Shown in pieces: positions 15,544 through 24,179 of a stretch of DNA of 35,323 bases. The stretch comes from an uncultured Oscillibacter sp. (GTDB lineage: Bacteria > Bacillota > Clostridia > Oscillospirales > Oscillospiraceae). The position numbers and the translations under genes are program-made. The stretch covers positions 1 through 35,323 of the forward strand of contig CATNDT010000009.1 of assembly GCA_950097035.1 (NCBI GenBank). Direction: 5' to 3'. The notes beneath the pieces were generated by a model. The model was not told the DNA's origin. It worked only from the letters and a program-made list of their open reading frames with translations, and made no database searches. Numbering within the stretch: the first letter of the stretch is position 1; the number at the start of each line of letters is the position of its first letter.

Positions 15544-16281
15544 ATGGATCAGAACAAACGCTATAAGGCCGTCTTCTTTGATTTGGGCGGCACTCTCCGC
15601 ATTGCGCTGCTGGAGGAGCCCTGGATGCGCCATGCCCGGCGGAAGATGGCGGAGATCGCCGGCTCTCCCGTCCCCTATGAGGAATTTTACCGGATGGTGG
15701 AGGCGCGGTATGAGCCCTACCGCAAGTGGGCGCTGGATGAAAATAAAGAGTCGGGCGACGAGGAGCTGTGGTGCAAGTGGCTGCTGCCGGATTATGACCA
15801 GGCCCGCATCAAACAGATCTGCCATGAGCTGAGCTTCCAGTACCGCCAGTGCAAAGGCCGCCGGGTGGTGGTAGACGGCGGCGCGGAGGTCATCCGCGGC
15901 CTGCATGAGCGGGGCTATAAACTGGGCATCATCTCCAACCTTATCGGCGAAAACGAGGTGCCCGACTGGCTGGAGGAAGACGGTTTGGCCCAGTACTTTG
16001 ACGCTGTGGTGCTCTCCTCCGTCTGCCACATGAGAAAACCCTGCTTTGAGATCTACCAGCTGGCCGCCGCCAAAATGGGCGTGGAGCTTGGCGAGTGCGT
16101 ATCCGTTGCCGACAATATCAAGCGGGATATTCCAGGCGCCAAAAAGGCCGGCGTGGGCTGCAACATCATCTTTTCCTCTCCGGAGAAGAAACACCCTGTG
16201 GAGTTTACCGAGGAGAACCGCCCCGACGCGGTGATTGAGGATTTCCGGGAGATTTTGAATCTGCTGCCGGATCTGCGCTGA
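15544..16281 (+). CDS. HAD-superfamily hydrolase, paralogue 2
   Basis: A 245-residue HAD protein clearly related to its two neighbours along its full length (PYRKWALDE, CKGRRVVVDGGAEVI, LGIISNLIGENEVPDWLEEDGL). Motif I is FFDLGGT with nucleophile Asp13 and Gly in place of the second Asp. Motif III Lys is in MRKPCFEIYQ. Motif IV reads SVADNIKRD, so the usual Gly before Asp is Ala here. AGGAGG at 15526-15531 supports the ATG. Its place between two paralogues points to tandem duplication, perhaps with different substrate preferences or a hetero-oligomer. Confidence 0.88.
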   Translation: MDQNKRYKAVFFDLGGTLRIALLEEPWMRHARRKMAEIAGSPVPYEEFYRMVEARYEPYRKWALDENKESGDEELWCKWLLPDYDQARIKQICHELSFQYRQCKGRRVVVDGGAEVIRGLHERGYKLGIISNLIGENEVPDWLEEDGLAQYFDAVVLSSVCHMRKPCFEIYQLAAAKMGVELGECVSVADNIKRDIPGAKKAGVGCNIIFSSPEKKHPVEFTEENRPDAVIEDFREILNLLPDLR

Positions 16282-16340
16282 ATTGACCGGGGACCCCCCG
16301 GGAACACCGGGCGCGGCCCCACATTCTGGAGGGAACTACT

Positions 16341-17117
16341 ATGAACACCGACATCCGTTACATCTTTCTGGACCTGGGCGGCACCTTCCGGGTAATTGAC
16401 GAGGACCCCGCCTACCTCTCTGCCGCCAGGGCCAAAATCGCCGAACTCTGCGGCGTGGAGACCGGCGACCCCAACCAGTGGTTTGCCGGCGTGATCGAAA
16501 CGCGCTATGACAAATACCGGGAGTGGGCTCTGAAATTCATGTGCGAGGCGCCGGAGGAGGTCCTGTGGACCCGGTGGCTGGCCTATGACATGGACCGGGA
16601 GCGCATTTTGAAAAACGCGGCGGAGCTGACGTATCAATACCGCCAGACCAAGGGCCGCCGCACAGTGGTGGCGGGCGGCGCAGAGACCGTAAAGGAGCTC
16701 TGCGCCCGGGGCTACACCCTGGGCATTATCAGCGACCTTGTGGGTAAGCGGGAGGTGGACGAGTGGCTGGACAACGACGGCCTGCGGCCCTACTTCAAAA
16801 CGGTCCAGCAGTCCTCCATCACCTACGTCCGCAAGCCCGGCCCCGCCATCTATTACTACGCCATGGAGGAAGTGGGCGCACAGCCGGAAAACTGCTGCTA
16901 CGTGGGCGACAATCTGAACCGGGACATTGTGGGCGCCAAGGCCTGCGATTTCGGCATGACCGTTACGGTGCAGTACAATAAAAACAAGCCCCTGAAGCTG
17001 ACGGAGGAGAACATGCCCGACGCCAAGGTCTATGCCTTCCCCCAGCTTCTGGACATCTTCCCCGCCTGCGGCCGGGTGGATACCGAAAAGCTGATTCTCC
17101 CCACCGACGGGCAGTGA
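16341..17117 (+). CDS. HAD-superfamily hydrolase, paralogue 3
   Basis: A 258-residue HAD protein, slightly longer than its neighbours at the C-terminus. Motif I is FLDLGGT (Asp11, again no second Asp). The shared block TYQYRQTKGRRTVVAGGAET matches paralogue 2 closely. Motif III Lys lies in YVRKPGPAIYYY and motif IV is YVGDNLNRD. GGAGGG precedes the ATG with normal spacing. The permuted phosphoglycerate-mutase-like gene starts 42 bp downstream, so all four genes form one operon. Confidence 0.88.
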   Translation: MNTDIRYIFLDLGGTFRVIDEDPAYLSAARAKIAELCGVETGDPNQWFAGVIETRYDKYREWALKFMCEAPEEVLWTRWLAYDMDRERILKNAAELTYQYRQTKGRRTVVAGGAETVKELCARGYTLGIISDLVGKREVDEWLDNDGLRPYFKTVQQSSITYVRKPGPAIYYYAMEEVGAQPENCCYVGDNLNRDIVGAKACDFGMTVTVQYNKNKPLKLTEENMPDAKVYAFPQLLDIFPACGRVDTEKLILPTDGQ

Positions 17118-17159
17118 GGCATTTTTTGATGCAATCTATCGAAAACTGGAGGTTTGATT

Positions 17160-18728
17160 ATGGCTGATTTCAAACGCGGCGGCGCACAGCTGGCAGAGGC
17201 CGTAAAAAAGGCGTATACACTGGGTCAGGACGACTATCATCTGGAGCCCATGGTCCTGACGGAGGGCGGCAGGCCCGTTGGCAAAATCTCAGACGGGGAC
17301 GCCGTCATCTTCTGCTGCCGCCGGGGCGAGCGGGAGATCGAGCTCACTGAGATGTTTACCGAAGAGGGCTTTGACAAAGCGGAGCGGCGCAGGCTGAACG
17401 ACCTGGATTTTGTCATTATGACCATGTACCACGACAAATTCAAGGACCTGCCCATCGCCTTTGCCCCCTCCCATGTGGTAAAGCCCCTGGCCCAGGTGTT
17501 GAGCGAGGCGGGCAAAACCCAGTTCCACTGCGCCGAGAGCGAGAAGTTTGCCCATGTGACGTTCTTCTTCAACGGCGGCGAGAACAACCCCTTCCCCGGC
17601 GAAGACGATGTGTGCATCCCCTCCCCCAAGGGCATTGATTTTGACCAGCAGCCGGAGCTTTCCCTGCCCAAGGTGGCGGACACGGTGATGGACGCCCTGG
17701 GCAAATACGACTTTGTGGTGACCAACTTTGCCAACGGCGATGTCATCGGCCACACCCAGAACACCGAGGCCAAGATCAAGGCCTGCGGCTATGTGAGCCG
17801 GTATCTGGACAAAGTGGTAAACGACGCGCTGGGCAAGGGCTATGTGGTGGCCGTCACGGCCGACCACGGCAACATTGAAAAACTCTATACCGCCGCCGGC
17901 AAGCCCGACGGCGCCCACACTACAAATCTGGTTCCCTTTATTATGATCGACCCCGCCGACGCCGGCCCCATCCGCCTTCGGGACGGCTCTCTGGGCGACG
18001 TGGCCCCCACGGTGCTGGACGTGATGGGCATTCCCCAGCCCGCTGAGATGGACGGCAAATCCCTGGCCGAGGGCAAGGCCTGGGGCGACGGGCGGAAAAT
18101 GCTGCTCATCATCTGCGACGGCTGGGGACTTGGCACCGGCGACGAGGGCGACGCCATCCATATTGCCGAAACCCCCTATTGGGACGCTCTGCTTGCAAAC
18201 CAGTCCTGGTCCAAACTCCACGCCTCCGGCGAGCATGTGGGCCTTGGCGGCGGAAAGGCCGGCAACTCCGAGGCGGGCCACTCCAACCTGGGCGCAGGCC
18301 GCTGTGTGATGCAGGATGACGTCCGGCTGGACACCGCTGTAAAGGACGGCACCTTTAAGGAGAACCCCATCTTCCTGGAGGCCATTGAGCACGCCAAAAA
18401 GAACGGGACATCTCTGCACCTGCTGGCCTATCTCACCTACAAGTCCTCTCACGGCTGCATCGACTATCCCCTGAACATCTGCGAGATGGCCAAGGAGCAC
18501 GAACTGGACCGGGTCTATTTCCACATCATTTTCGACGGCCGCTCCACCGAGCCCGGTTCCGCTCCGGCACTGCTGGCCGAACTGGACCAGCGGCTGGAGG
18601 CCATTGGAGCAGGCCGCGTGGTAGACGGCGTGGGCCGCGGCGTAGTGCTGGACAGGGACAAGAACTACGACAAGGTCAAGCGGGCCTATGACGCTATGGT
18701 AGAGGGCGCCGGCACACAGTATGAATAA
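17160..18728 (+). CDS. iPGM-like protein with circularly permuted halves
   Basis: A 522-residue relative of 2,3-bisphosphoglycerate-independent phosphoglycerate mutase whose sequence order is swapped. Residues 1-305 correspond to the usual second half: DGDAVIFCCRRGER, ESEKFAHVTFFFNGG, NFANGDVIGH, TADHGN, AHTTN, DVAPTVLDVMG. Residues 313-522 correspond to the usual N-terminus: MLLIICDGWGLG, GNSEAGHSNLGAGR, DGRST, VLDRDKNYDKV. Metal and phosphoserine residues are kept: D194, H198, D235, H236, H253, D320 and S370. Substrate residues R55, R58, K129, H431, R493 and R499 are also kept. The Asp of DGRD is Ser462, and the usual LSDGGVH loop reads LTYKSSH. The ATG at 17160 follows GGAGG. A mutase or phosphatase on a changed substrate is my inference. 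Confidence 0.85.
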   Translation: MADFKRGGAQLAEAVKKAYTLGQDDYHLEPMVLTEGGRPVGKISDGDAVIFCCRRGEREIELTEMFTEEGFDKAERRRLNDLDFVIMTMYHDKFKDLPIAFAPSHVVKPLAQVLSEAGKTQFHCAESEKFAHVTFFFNGGENNPFPGEDDVCIPSPKGIDFDQQPELSLPKVADTVMDALGKYDFVVTNFANGDVIGHTQNTEAKIKACGYVSRYLDKVVNDALGKGYVVAVTADHGNIEKLYTAAGKPDGAHTTNLVPFIMIDPADAGPIRLRDGSLGDVAPTVLDVMGIPQPAEMDGKSLAEGKAWGDGRKMLLIICDGWGLGTGDEGDAIHIAETPYWDALLANQSWSKLHASGEHVGLGGGKAGNSEAGHSNLGAGRCVMQDDVRLDTAVKDGTFKENPIFLEAIEHAKKNGTSLHLLAYLTYKSSHGCIDYPLNICEMAKEHELDRVYFHIIFDGRSTEPGSAPALLAELDQRLEAIGAGRVVDGVGRGVVLDRDKNYDKVKRAYDAMVEGAGTQYE

Positions 18729-18736
18729 TCGCTGAT

Positions 18737-18770
18737 GACAGGCGGCGCGGCAAACGCCGCGCCGCCTGTC
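18737..18770 (+). terminator. Strong hairpin after the PGM-like gene
   Basis: GACAGGCGGCGCGGC and GCCGCGCCGCCTGTC form a 15-bp perfect stem with an AAAC loop. No T run follows, so it may be a partial terminator or an mRNA stability element that separates the expression of the PGM-like and transketolase parts. Confidence 0.6.
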
Positions 18771-18832
18771 TCGTCCCCACGGCGATATCTTCGTATATTC
18801 CGCCGAATTGCTTGTGAAAATCCAAACAGTTA

Positions 18833-18862
18833 TTGACGGACCCGCCGGATGTGGAGTAAAAT
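18833..18862 (+). promoter_or_regulatory. Possible internal promoter for transketolase genes
   Basis: TTGACG (18833-18838) and TAAAAT (18857-18862) with 18-bp spacing lie in the 281-bp gap before the transketolase genes. A GTGTG-AACG-CACAC dyad at 18904-18917 lies in the predicted leader. Confidence 0.5.
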
Positions 18863-19009
18863 ATAGCCGCAGCGAGCAAAACCCGGTTTGGGGGTTTCGC
18901 AAAATGTGTGAACGCACACAGCTTCAAGATCCCCTGCTTTGGCCGGTTCAGCGCCTATGCAAAAGTCCGGTGCGGAAAGCATTACGACATGGAAAGGAAG
19001 AGAGACCCA

Positions 19010-19843
19010 ATGAACGAGAAAAAACTCAAGGTTTTGGCGGCCGAGATCCGGCTGGAGACTTTGAAAGTCATCCACAGCCGGGGCTTTGGTCACGTGGGCG
19101 GCTCCATCGATCTGGCGGATCTGATGGCCGTGCTGTACGGCGAGGTCATGAAGTTCGACCCCAAAAATCCCCGCTGGGAGGACCGGGACTGGCTGGTGCT
19201 CTCCAAAGGCCACGCCGGCCCGGTGGCCTACGCCACCTTTGGCCTCATGGGCTTCTATCCCATGGAGGAGGCCTATACCCTCAACCAGCCCGGCACCAAA
19301 TTCCCCAGCCACACCGACCGCAAGCTCACTCCCGGTGTGGATCTCACCACCGGCTCGCTGGGCCAGGGCGTGTCTACCGCCACCGGCGCGGCCCTGGGCA
19401 ACAGGATCGACGGCCGGGATAACACCGTTTACTGCGTCATCGGCGACGGAGAGGCCGACGAGGGCCAGGTATGGGAGGGCTTCCACTTTGCCTATGCCCA
19501 CAAGCTGGACAATATCATCTATTTCATTGACAATAACGGCTATCAGCTGGACGGCCCCACCAGGGACATTCTGGAGCACGCCGACATTGCGAAAAAGGCG
19601 GAGAGCTTCGGCCTTTACACCCAGGAAATCGACGGCCACGATGTGATCGCCATCTACAACGCCATCCAAAACGCCAAGGCCCGCAAGGGCGTGCCCAGCT
19701 GCATCGTGCTGGATACCTGCAAGGGCAAGGGCGCGACATTTGCCGAGCCCAAGCACGACCACTCCTCTCAGCCCAAGGAGGAGCAGTGGCTGGAGGCCAT
19801 CGCCGCTTCTGAAAAAGAGCTGGAAGATGCGAAGAACGCTTAA
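19010..19843 (+). CDS. Transketolase, N-terminal (TPP-binding) subunit
   Basis: A 277-residue protein covering the thiamine-diphosphate-binding half of transketolase. It has GHVGGSIDLADLMAVLYG at the N-terminus, LSKGHAGPVAYA, GSLGQGVSTATGAALGNR, and the TPP/Mg motif GDGEADEGQVWEG ending in DNNGYQLDG. Split transketolases with N and C subunits are common in Firmicutes and archaea. The next gene starts 15 bp downstream and encodes the other half. The ATG at 19010 follows GGAAAGGAAG. Transfers two-carbon ketol units between sugar phosphates; a dedicated donor or acceptor in this cluster is likely but not known. Confidence 0.93.
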   Translation: MNEKKLKVLAAEIRLETLKVIHSRGFGHVGGSIDLADLMAVLYGEVMKFDPKNPRWEDRDWLVLSKGHAGPVAYATFGLMGFYPMEEAYTLNQPGTKFPSHTDRKLTPGVDLTTGSLGQGVSTATGAALGNRIDGRDNTVYCVIGDGEADEGQVWEGFHFAYAHKLDNIIYFIDNNGYQLDGPTRDILEHADIAKKAESFGLYTQEIDGHDVIAIYNAIQNAKARKGVPSCIVLDTCKGKGATFAEPKHDHSSQPKEEQWLEAIAASEKELEDAKNA

Positions 19844-19858
19844 AGGAGGGTGAGAGAG

Positions 19859-20830
19859 ATGAATGTGAAACTGATCGGTAAACACGAAAAGGATACCCGG
19901 GCCTGCCGGGACGGCCTGGCTCTGACCCTGAATGAGCTGATGGCCAAAGACCAAAGCATCTGCTATGTAGACTGCGACCTGATGGGCTGCATCAACACCA
20001 AGCAGCTGCGGCAGAATTACCCGGACCGGGCCTTTGAGGCCGGTATTGCCGAGGGCAACGCCGCCGGCATCTCCGCGGGCCTGGCCGCCACAGGCAAGAA
20101 GGTGTTCTTCCACTCCTTCGGCACATTTTCCTCCCGCCGCTGTTATGACCAGATTTATATGTCCGCCGCCTACGCGGGCCTTAGCGTGCGGGTTCTGGGC
20201 AGCGACGCAGGCGTGACGGCCGCTTTCAACGGCGGCACCCACATGCCCCTGGAGGACGCGGCCATGTACCTCTCCATCCCCGAGTCCACCGTGCTGGACC
20301 CCGCCGACTACGACCAGCTGGCCAGCATCACAAGGGGCCTTGTGAACGTGGAGGGCGTGAGCTTCACCCGCTTTGTCCGCAAGGATGTGATCCAGGTCTA
20401 CGGCGAGGGCAGCGAGTTTGAGATCGGCAAGGGCGTGGTTCTCCACGAGAGCGACGAGGACCAGGCCTCCATCATCACCTCCGGCATCATGGTGGACGAG
20501 AGCCTGAAAGCCTACGAGGCCCTTCAGGCTGAGGGCATCCACGTCCGCGTCATCGACATGTTCACCTGGAAGCCCCTGGACGAGGCGCTGGTGATCAAAG
20601 CCTCCAGGGAGACCGGGGCCATCGTCACGGCAGAAAACCACAACACCACCTGCGGCCTTGGCAGCGTAGTGGCCAACTGCCTGGTGAAAAACTGCCCCAC
20701 CCCGCAGGAGTTTGTGGGCGTGCAGGACCAGTTCGGTCAGGTAGGTCCCCAGGCCTTTCTGATGGACACCTACGGCCTCCGCGCCGCCAACATTGTGGAG
20801 GCCGTCAAAAAGGCAATTTCCCGTAAATAA
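19859..20830 (+). CDS. Transketolase, C-terminal subunit
   Basis: A 323-residue partner of the preceding subunit, with the pyrimidine-binding domain (DCDLMGCINTKQLRQNYPDRAF then EAGIAEGNAAGISAGLA, containing the catalytic Glu). It also has the central FHSFGTFSSRRCYDQIYMSAAYA, and a C-terminal domain with VRVIDMFTWKPLDE and TAENHNTTCGLGS. The ribosome site AAAGGAGGG overlaps the upstream stop codon, indicating coupled translation and 1:1 assembly. The ATG at 19859 is preferred to a GTG at 19850 inside that site. Confidence 0.93.
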   Translation: MNVKLIGKHEKDTRACRDGLALTLNELMAKDQSICYVDCDLMGCINTKQLRQNYPDRAFEAGIAEGNAAGISAGLAATGKKVFFHSFGTFSSRRCYDQIYMSAAYAGLSVRVLGSDAGVTAAFNGGTHMPLEDAAMYLSIPESTVLDPADYDQLASITRGLVNVEGVSFTRFVRKDVIQVYGEGSEFEIGKGVVLHESDEDQASIITSGIMVDESLKAYEALQAEGIHVRVIDMFTWKPLDEALVIKASRETGAIVTAENHNTTCGLGSVVANCLVKNCPTPQEFVGVQDQFGQVGPQAFLMDTYGLRAANIVEAVKKAISRK

Positions 20831-20871
20831 TTTTGGTTGACCCAGCAAAATTTTAAAGGAGATTGATTATT

Positions 20872-22059
20872 ATGGCTCAGAAAATGGACGCTTTTTCCGC
20901 CTCTCTGATGGCCGACAAGCGGGAGATCATCTTCGCCCCCACCGTATATAAGTTTGATACCTTCGCCGCCATGGCAGAGGAGTTCAAGCTGAACGAGCGG
21001 GACGTGGTGCTGACCAACGAATTTATCTACACCCCCTTTATGAAGGACCTGAATCTCAAGTGCCAGTATGTGTTCCAGGAGAAGTTCGGCGCCGGCGAGC
21101 CCAGCGAGGAAATGATCCAGATCATGTACGACGCCATTCCCTACGACAGCTATGACCGGGTTATCGCCGTGGGCGGCGGCGCTATCATGGACCTGTGCAA
21201 GCTGCTGGGCTGCAAGCGGCCTGACACCGTGCACAACCTGTATTTCAAGCGCTTCCCCGTGCAGCATGAGAAGGACGTGATCGCCATCCCCACCACCTGC
21301 GGCACCGGCAGTGAGTGCACCAACATCTCCGTTGCCATCGTAAAGGATGAGAAGGACGGTCAGCTCACCGGCGGCGAGACCAAGCTGGGCCTGGTCAGCG
21401 ACGACATCATCCCCAACAAGGTCTGCCTGATCCCGGACCTTATCAAGACGCTGCCCTACAAGCCCTTCGCCTGCTCCGCCATCGACGCGCTGGTCCACGC
21501 CACCGAATCCTTCCTGAGCCCCCACCGCAAGACCATGACAAGCGAGCTGTTCAGTGAAAAGGCCATGGATATGATCCTCAAGGGCTTTAAGCTGATTGAC
21601 GAGAAGGGTCAGGACGCCCGGTTTGAATATCTCGACGAGTTCGTCACGGCCAGCTTTTACGCCGGCATTGCATTTTTGAAAGCCGGCTGCGGCCCTGTGC
21701 ACGGCATGAGCTTCCCTCTGGGCGGCACGTATCACGTGGCCCACGGCGAGAGCAACTATATGCTCTTTGGCGCCATTCTGGACTACTATGACGAGAAGAA
21801 CCCCGACGGTGAGATCATGCGCTTTAAGGAGCTGGTGGCCGGCATCCTGGGCTGCGGAGCCAGGGACGCCATCCCCACTCTCAACGCCCTGCTTCAGCGC
21901 ATCCTGCCCCTGCGCCCCCTGCGGGACTGCGGGTTCACCGAGGCGGACTTCAAGGCCTTCCCCCTCTCTGTGGAGGCCAACCAGCAGCGCCTCATGACAA
22001 ACGCCTACTACCCCTTCGACCTGGACGCCGAAGAGGCCATTTACAGAAAGTGCTTCTGA
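20872..22059 (+). CDS. Iron-containing alcohol dehydrogenase, 4-hydroxybutyrate dehydrogenase-like
   Basis: A 395-residue group III alcohol dehydrogenase. It has the NAD-binding AVGGGAIMDLCKLL, the IPTTCGTGSECTN motif, and metal residues in SAIDALVHATES, GPVHGMSFPLGG and HVAHGESN. The start (PTVYKFDTFAAMAEEF, LTNEFIYTPF, FQEKFGAGEPSEEMI) resembles the 4-hydroxybutyrate dehydrogenase of Clostridium kluyveri, as I remember that sequence. It would interconvert an omega-hydroxy acid or small polyol with its aldehyde, using NAD(H). AAAGGAG at 20856-20862 supports ATG 20872. It is last in the cluster and may reduce an aldehyde produced by the upstream enzymes. Confidence 0.9.
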   Translation: MAQKMDAFSASLMADKREIIFAPTVYKFDTFAAMAEEFKLNERDVVLTNEFIYTPFMKDLNLKCQYVFQEKFGAGEPSEEMIQIMYDAIPYDSYDRVIAVGGGAIMDLCKLLGCKRPDTVHNLYFKRFPVQHEKDVIAIPTTCGTGSECTNISVAIVKDEKDGQLTGGETKLGLVSDDIIPNKVCLIPDLIKTLPYKPFACSAIDALVHATESFLSPHRKTMTSELFSEKAMDMILKGFKLIDEKGQDARFEYLDEFVTASFYAGIAFLKAGCGPVHGMSFPLGGTYHVAHGESNYMLFGAILDYYDEKNPDGEIMRFKELVAGILGCGARDAIPTLNALLQRILPLRPLRDCGFTEADFKAFPLSVEANQQRLMTNAYYPFDLDAEEAIYRKCF

Positions 22060-22081
22060 CCGATATCTGTTTTCTCTATCA

Positions 22082-22116
22082 AGAGCCGTGCCGGAATTCT
22101 CCGGCGCGGCTCTTTT
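22082..22116 (+). terminator. Terminator after the alcohol dehydrogenase
   Basis: AGAGCCGTGCCGGA and TCCGGCGCGGCTCT form a stem with one mismatch around ATTC and are followed by TTTTC. It closes the HAD-PGM-transketolase-ADH cluster. Confidence 0.8.
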
Positions 22117-22127
22117 CGGCTCCCGAT

Positions 22128-22943
22128 TCAAAGCTCCACAATGTTCAGCACCGCCCGCTCTACGCAAAGGGCCTTTTTGCTGCCCAGCACAAGGGAAAGC
22201 TCCGCCTCACTGCCGCCCATCTGCGGATAGAGAACGGCTGTGTACTGCAGTGTTTGCGGTTTACCCTCAAAACACTTTGTGGAGAAGTTCAGCGGCGGCG
22301 TGTCTGTAAACGCACCACAGGGCGTCTGCCGCAGAAGAATGGTCCCCTGCTCCTCTGCCGGGTGCATGCTGCAGACATTCAGCGTATACTGAACCGCATA
22401 GGCCCCGGATGGGGCCAGCCGGATCAGCGCGGGCTCCTGTTCGCTCCACCGGATACTCTCTCCCCGCTGAGCACGCCGCCGCCAGGGCAGACGACAGCCC
22501 TGATTCCACAACAGGCCGTCTCGCTGAAGCGCCAGTTGGATACTGCTTTTCGGGCAGGGGCATGGATGACCACACAGAGGCGGACGGGGATTTTCCTCGC
22601 AGGGCGGCGGGCAAGGCGGCGGACATACGGGACAGGGGACAGGCTTTGGCGGCGGGGATGCCCCCAGCACCCGCTCCAGTTTGCCTTTCAGCAGCATTTG
22701 ATTCTGCATCACCACTTCCAGCAATGCGGTGACACTCTGGTTGACCTCCAGAATCTCCTGGGGTCCGGCGCAGGGTTTGGCTCCGCCAGGTAAGGTTCCA
22801 AGGATATACTGCAGCTTCTCACCCTCGGCGTTGAGAATATGGCTGAGCGCAAGCTCCTCCATGGCGATAGACGCAACGATCATCGTCAGCGCCTCTTCCC
22901 TGGTCATATCCGCTCCATGCGCGGGAAAGGATGGCATAGACAT
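22128..22943 (-). CDS. Exosporium-type protein, Pro/Cys-rich
   Basis: A 271-residue protein. Residues 15-60 ([20 protein letters not shown], then [12 protein letters not shown]) match the N-terminal module of the divergent collagen-like protein, which in spore formers is an exosporium-targeting or anchor region. A Pro/Cys-rich linker follows (PPPKPVPCPVCPPPCPPPC) in place of collagen repeats, then a beta-rich C-terminal domain with alternating hydrophobic strands. GGAG precedes ATG 22943. Expected on the spore surface, made in the mother cell; the cysteines may cross-link it. Specific role unknown. Confidence 0.75.
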   Translation of the reverse strand: MSMPSFPAHGADMTREEALTMIVASIAMEELALSHILNAEGEKLQYILGTLPGGAKPCAGPQEILEVNQSVTALLEVVMQNQMLLKGKLERVLGASPPPKPVPCPVCPPPCPPPCEENPRPPLCGHPCPCPKSSIQLALQRDGLLWNQGCRLPWRRRAQRGESIRWSEQEPALIRLAPSGAYAVQYTLNVCSMHPAEEQGTILLRQTPCGAFTDTPPLNFSTKCFEGKPQTLQYTAVLYPQMGGSEAELSLVLGSKKALCVERAVLNIVEL

Positions 22944-23021
22944 ATTACATACTCCATAGCGAAGTGCGGCAGGAACTCCATACCGCCATCCCATCATATG
23001 CAAAACGCCCGGCGCCTGTTT

Positions 23022-23040
23022 CACAGCGGAACCCGCTGTG
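23022..23040 (+). promoter_or_regulatory. Hairpin in the exosporium divergent intergenic region
   Basis: CACAGCGG and CCGCTGTG form a perfect 8-bp stem with a 3-nt loop in the 208-bp gap between the two divergent exosporium genes. The gap also holds several CATA-rich elements that could be SigE/SigK -10 regions, but none is clear enough to place. Confidence 0.35.
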
Positions 23041-23151
23041 TGCCGGCGGCATAGGATATCACGGGCCCGCTGCTTGCAGCATATCCCATACCCCGCACCG
23101 TTTCGCGGCATACGCGCAGGCAGCCCCCAATTTGAAAGGAGATTCTCTCTT

Positions 23152-24123
<972 letters not shown>

Positions 24124-24130
24124 TCTCATT

Positions 24131-24160
24131 GGAGGAGACGCCCTTTCGGGCGTCTCCTCC
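24131..24160 (+). terminator. Hairpin after the collagen-like gene
   Basis: GGAGGAGACGCCC and GGGCGTCTCCTCC form a 13-bp stem with a TTTC loop. There is no T run, and the glycosyltransferase ATG follows 20 bp later, so it may allow partial read-through. Confidence 0.65.
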
Positions 24161-24179
24161 ACCCATGGAGTGAACTACT

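Noticed and set aside
14989-16194. 401-residue leftward open frame opposite two HAD genes
   Set aside because: Shadow of the HAD paralogues, with no start signal or family match.
17160-18728. Explaining the iPGM-like gene as a fusion of two separate genes or an assembly join
   Set aside because: Both halves are single copies with complementary catalytic residues, the junction is an in-frame short linker at natural termini, and there is one ribosome site. Assembly error cannot be fully ruled out without reads.
17289-18917. 542-residue leftward open frame opposite the PGM-like gene
   Set aside because: Antisense shadow of the permuted phosphoglycerate-mutase-like gene; no family features or ribosome site.
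18830-20848. 672-residue leftward open frame opposite the transketolase genes
   Set aside because: It is antisense to two well-supported transketolase genes, has low-complexity His/Gly/Val composition, and reflects the GC-rich codon bias of the real strand.
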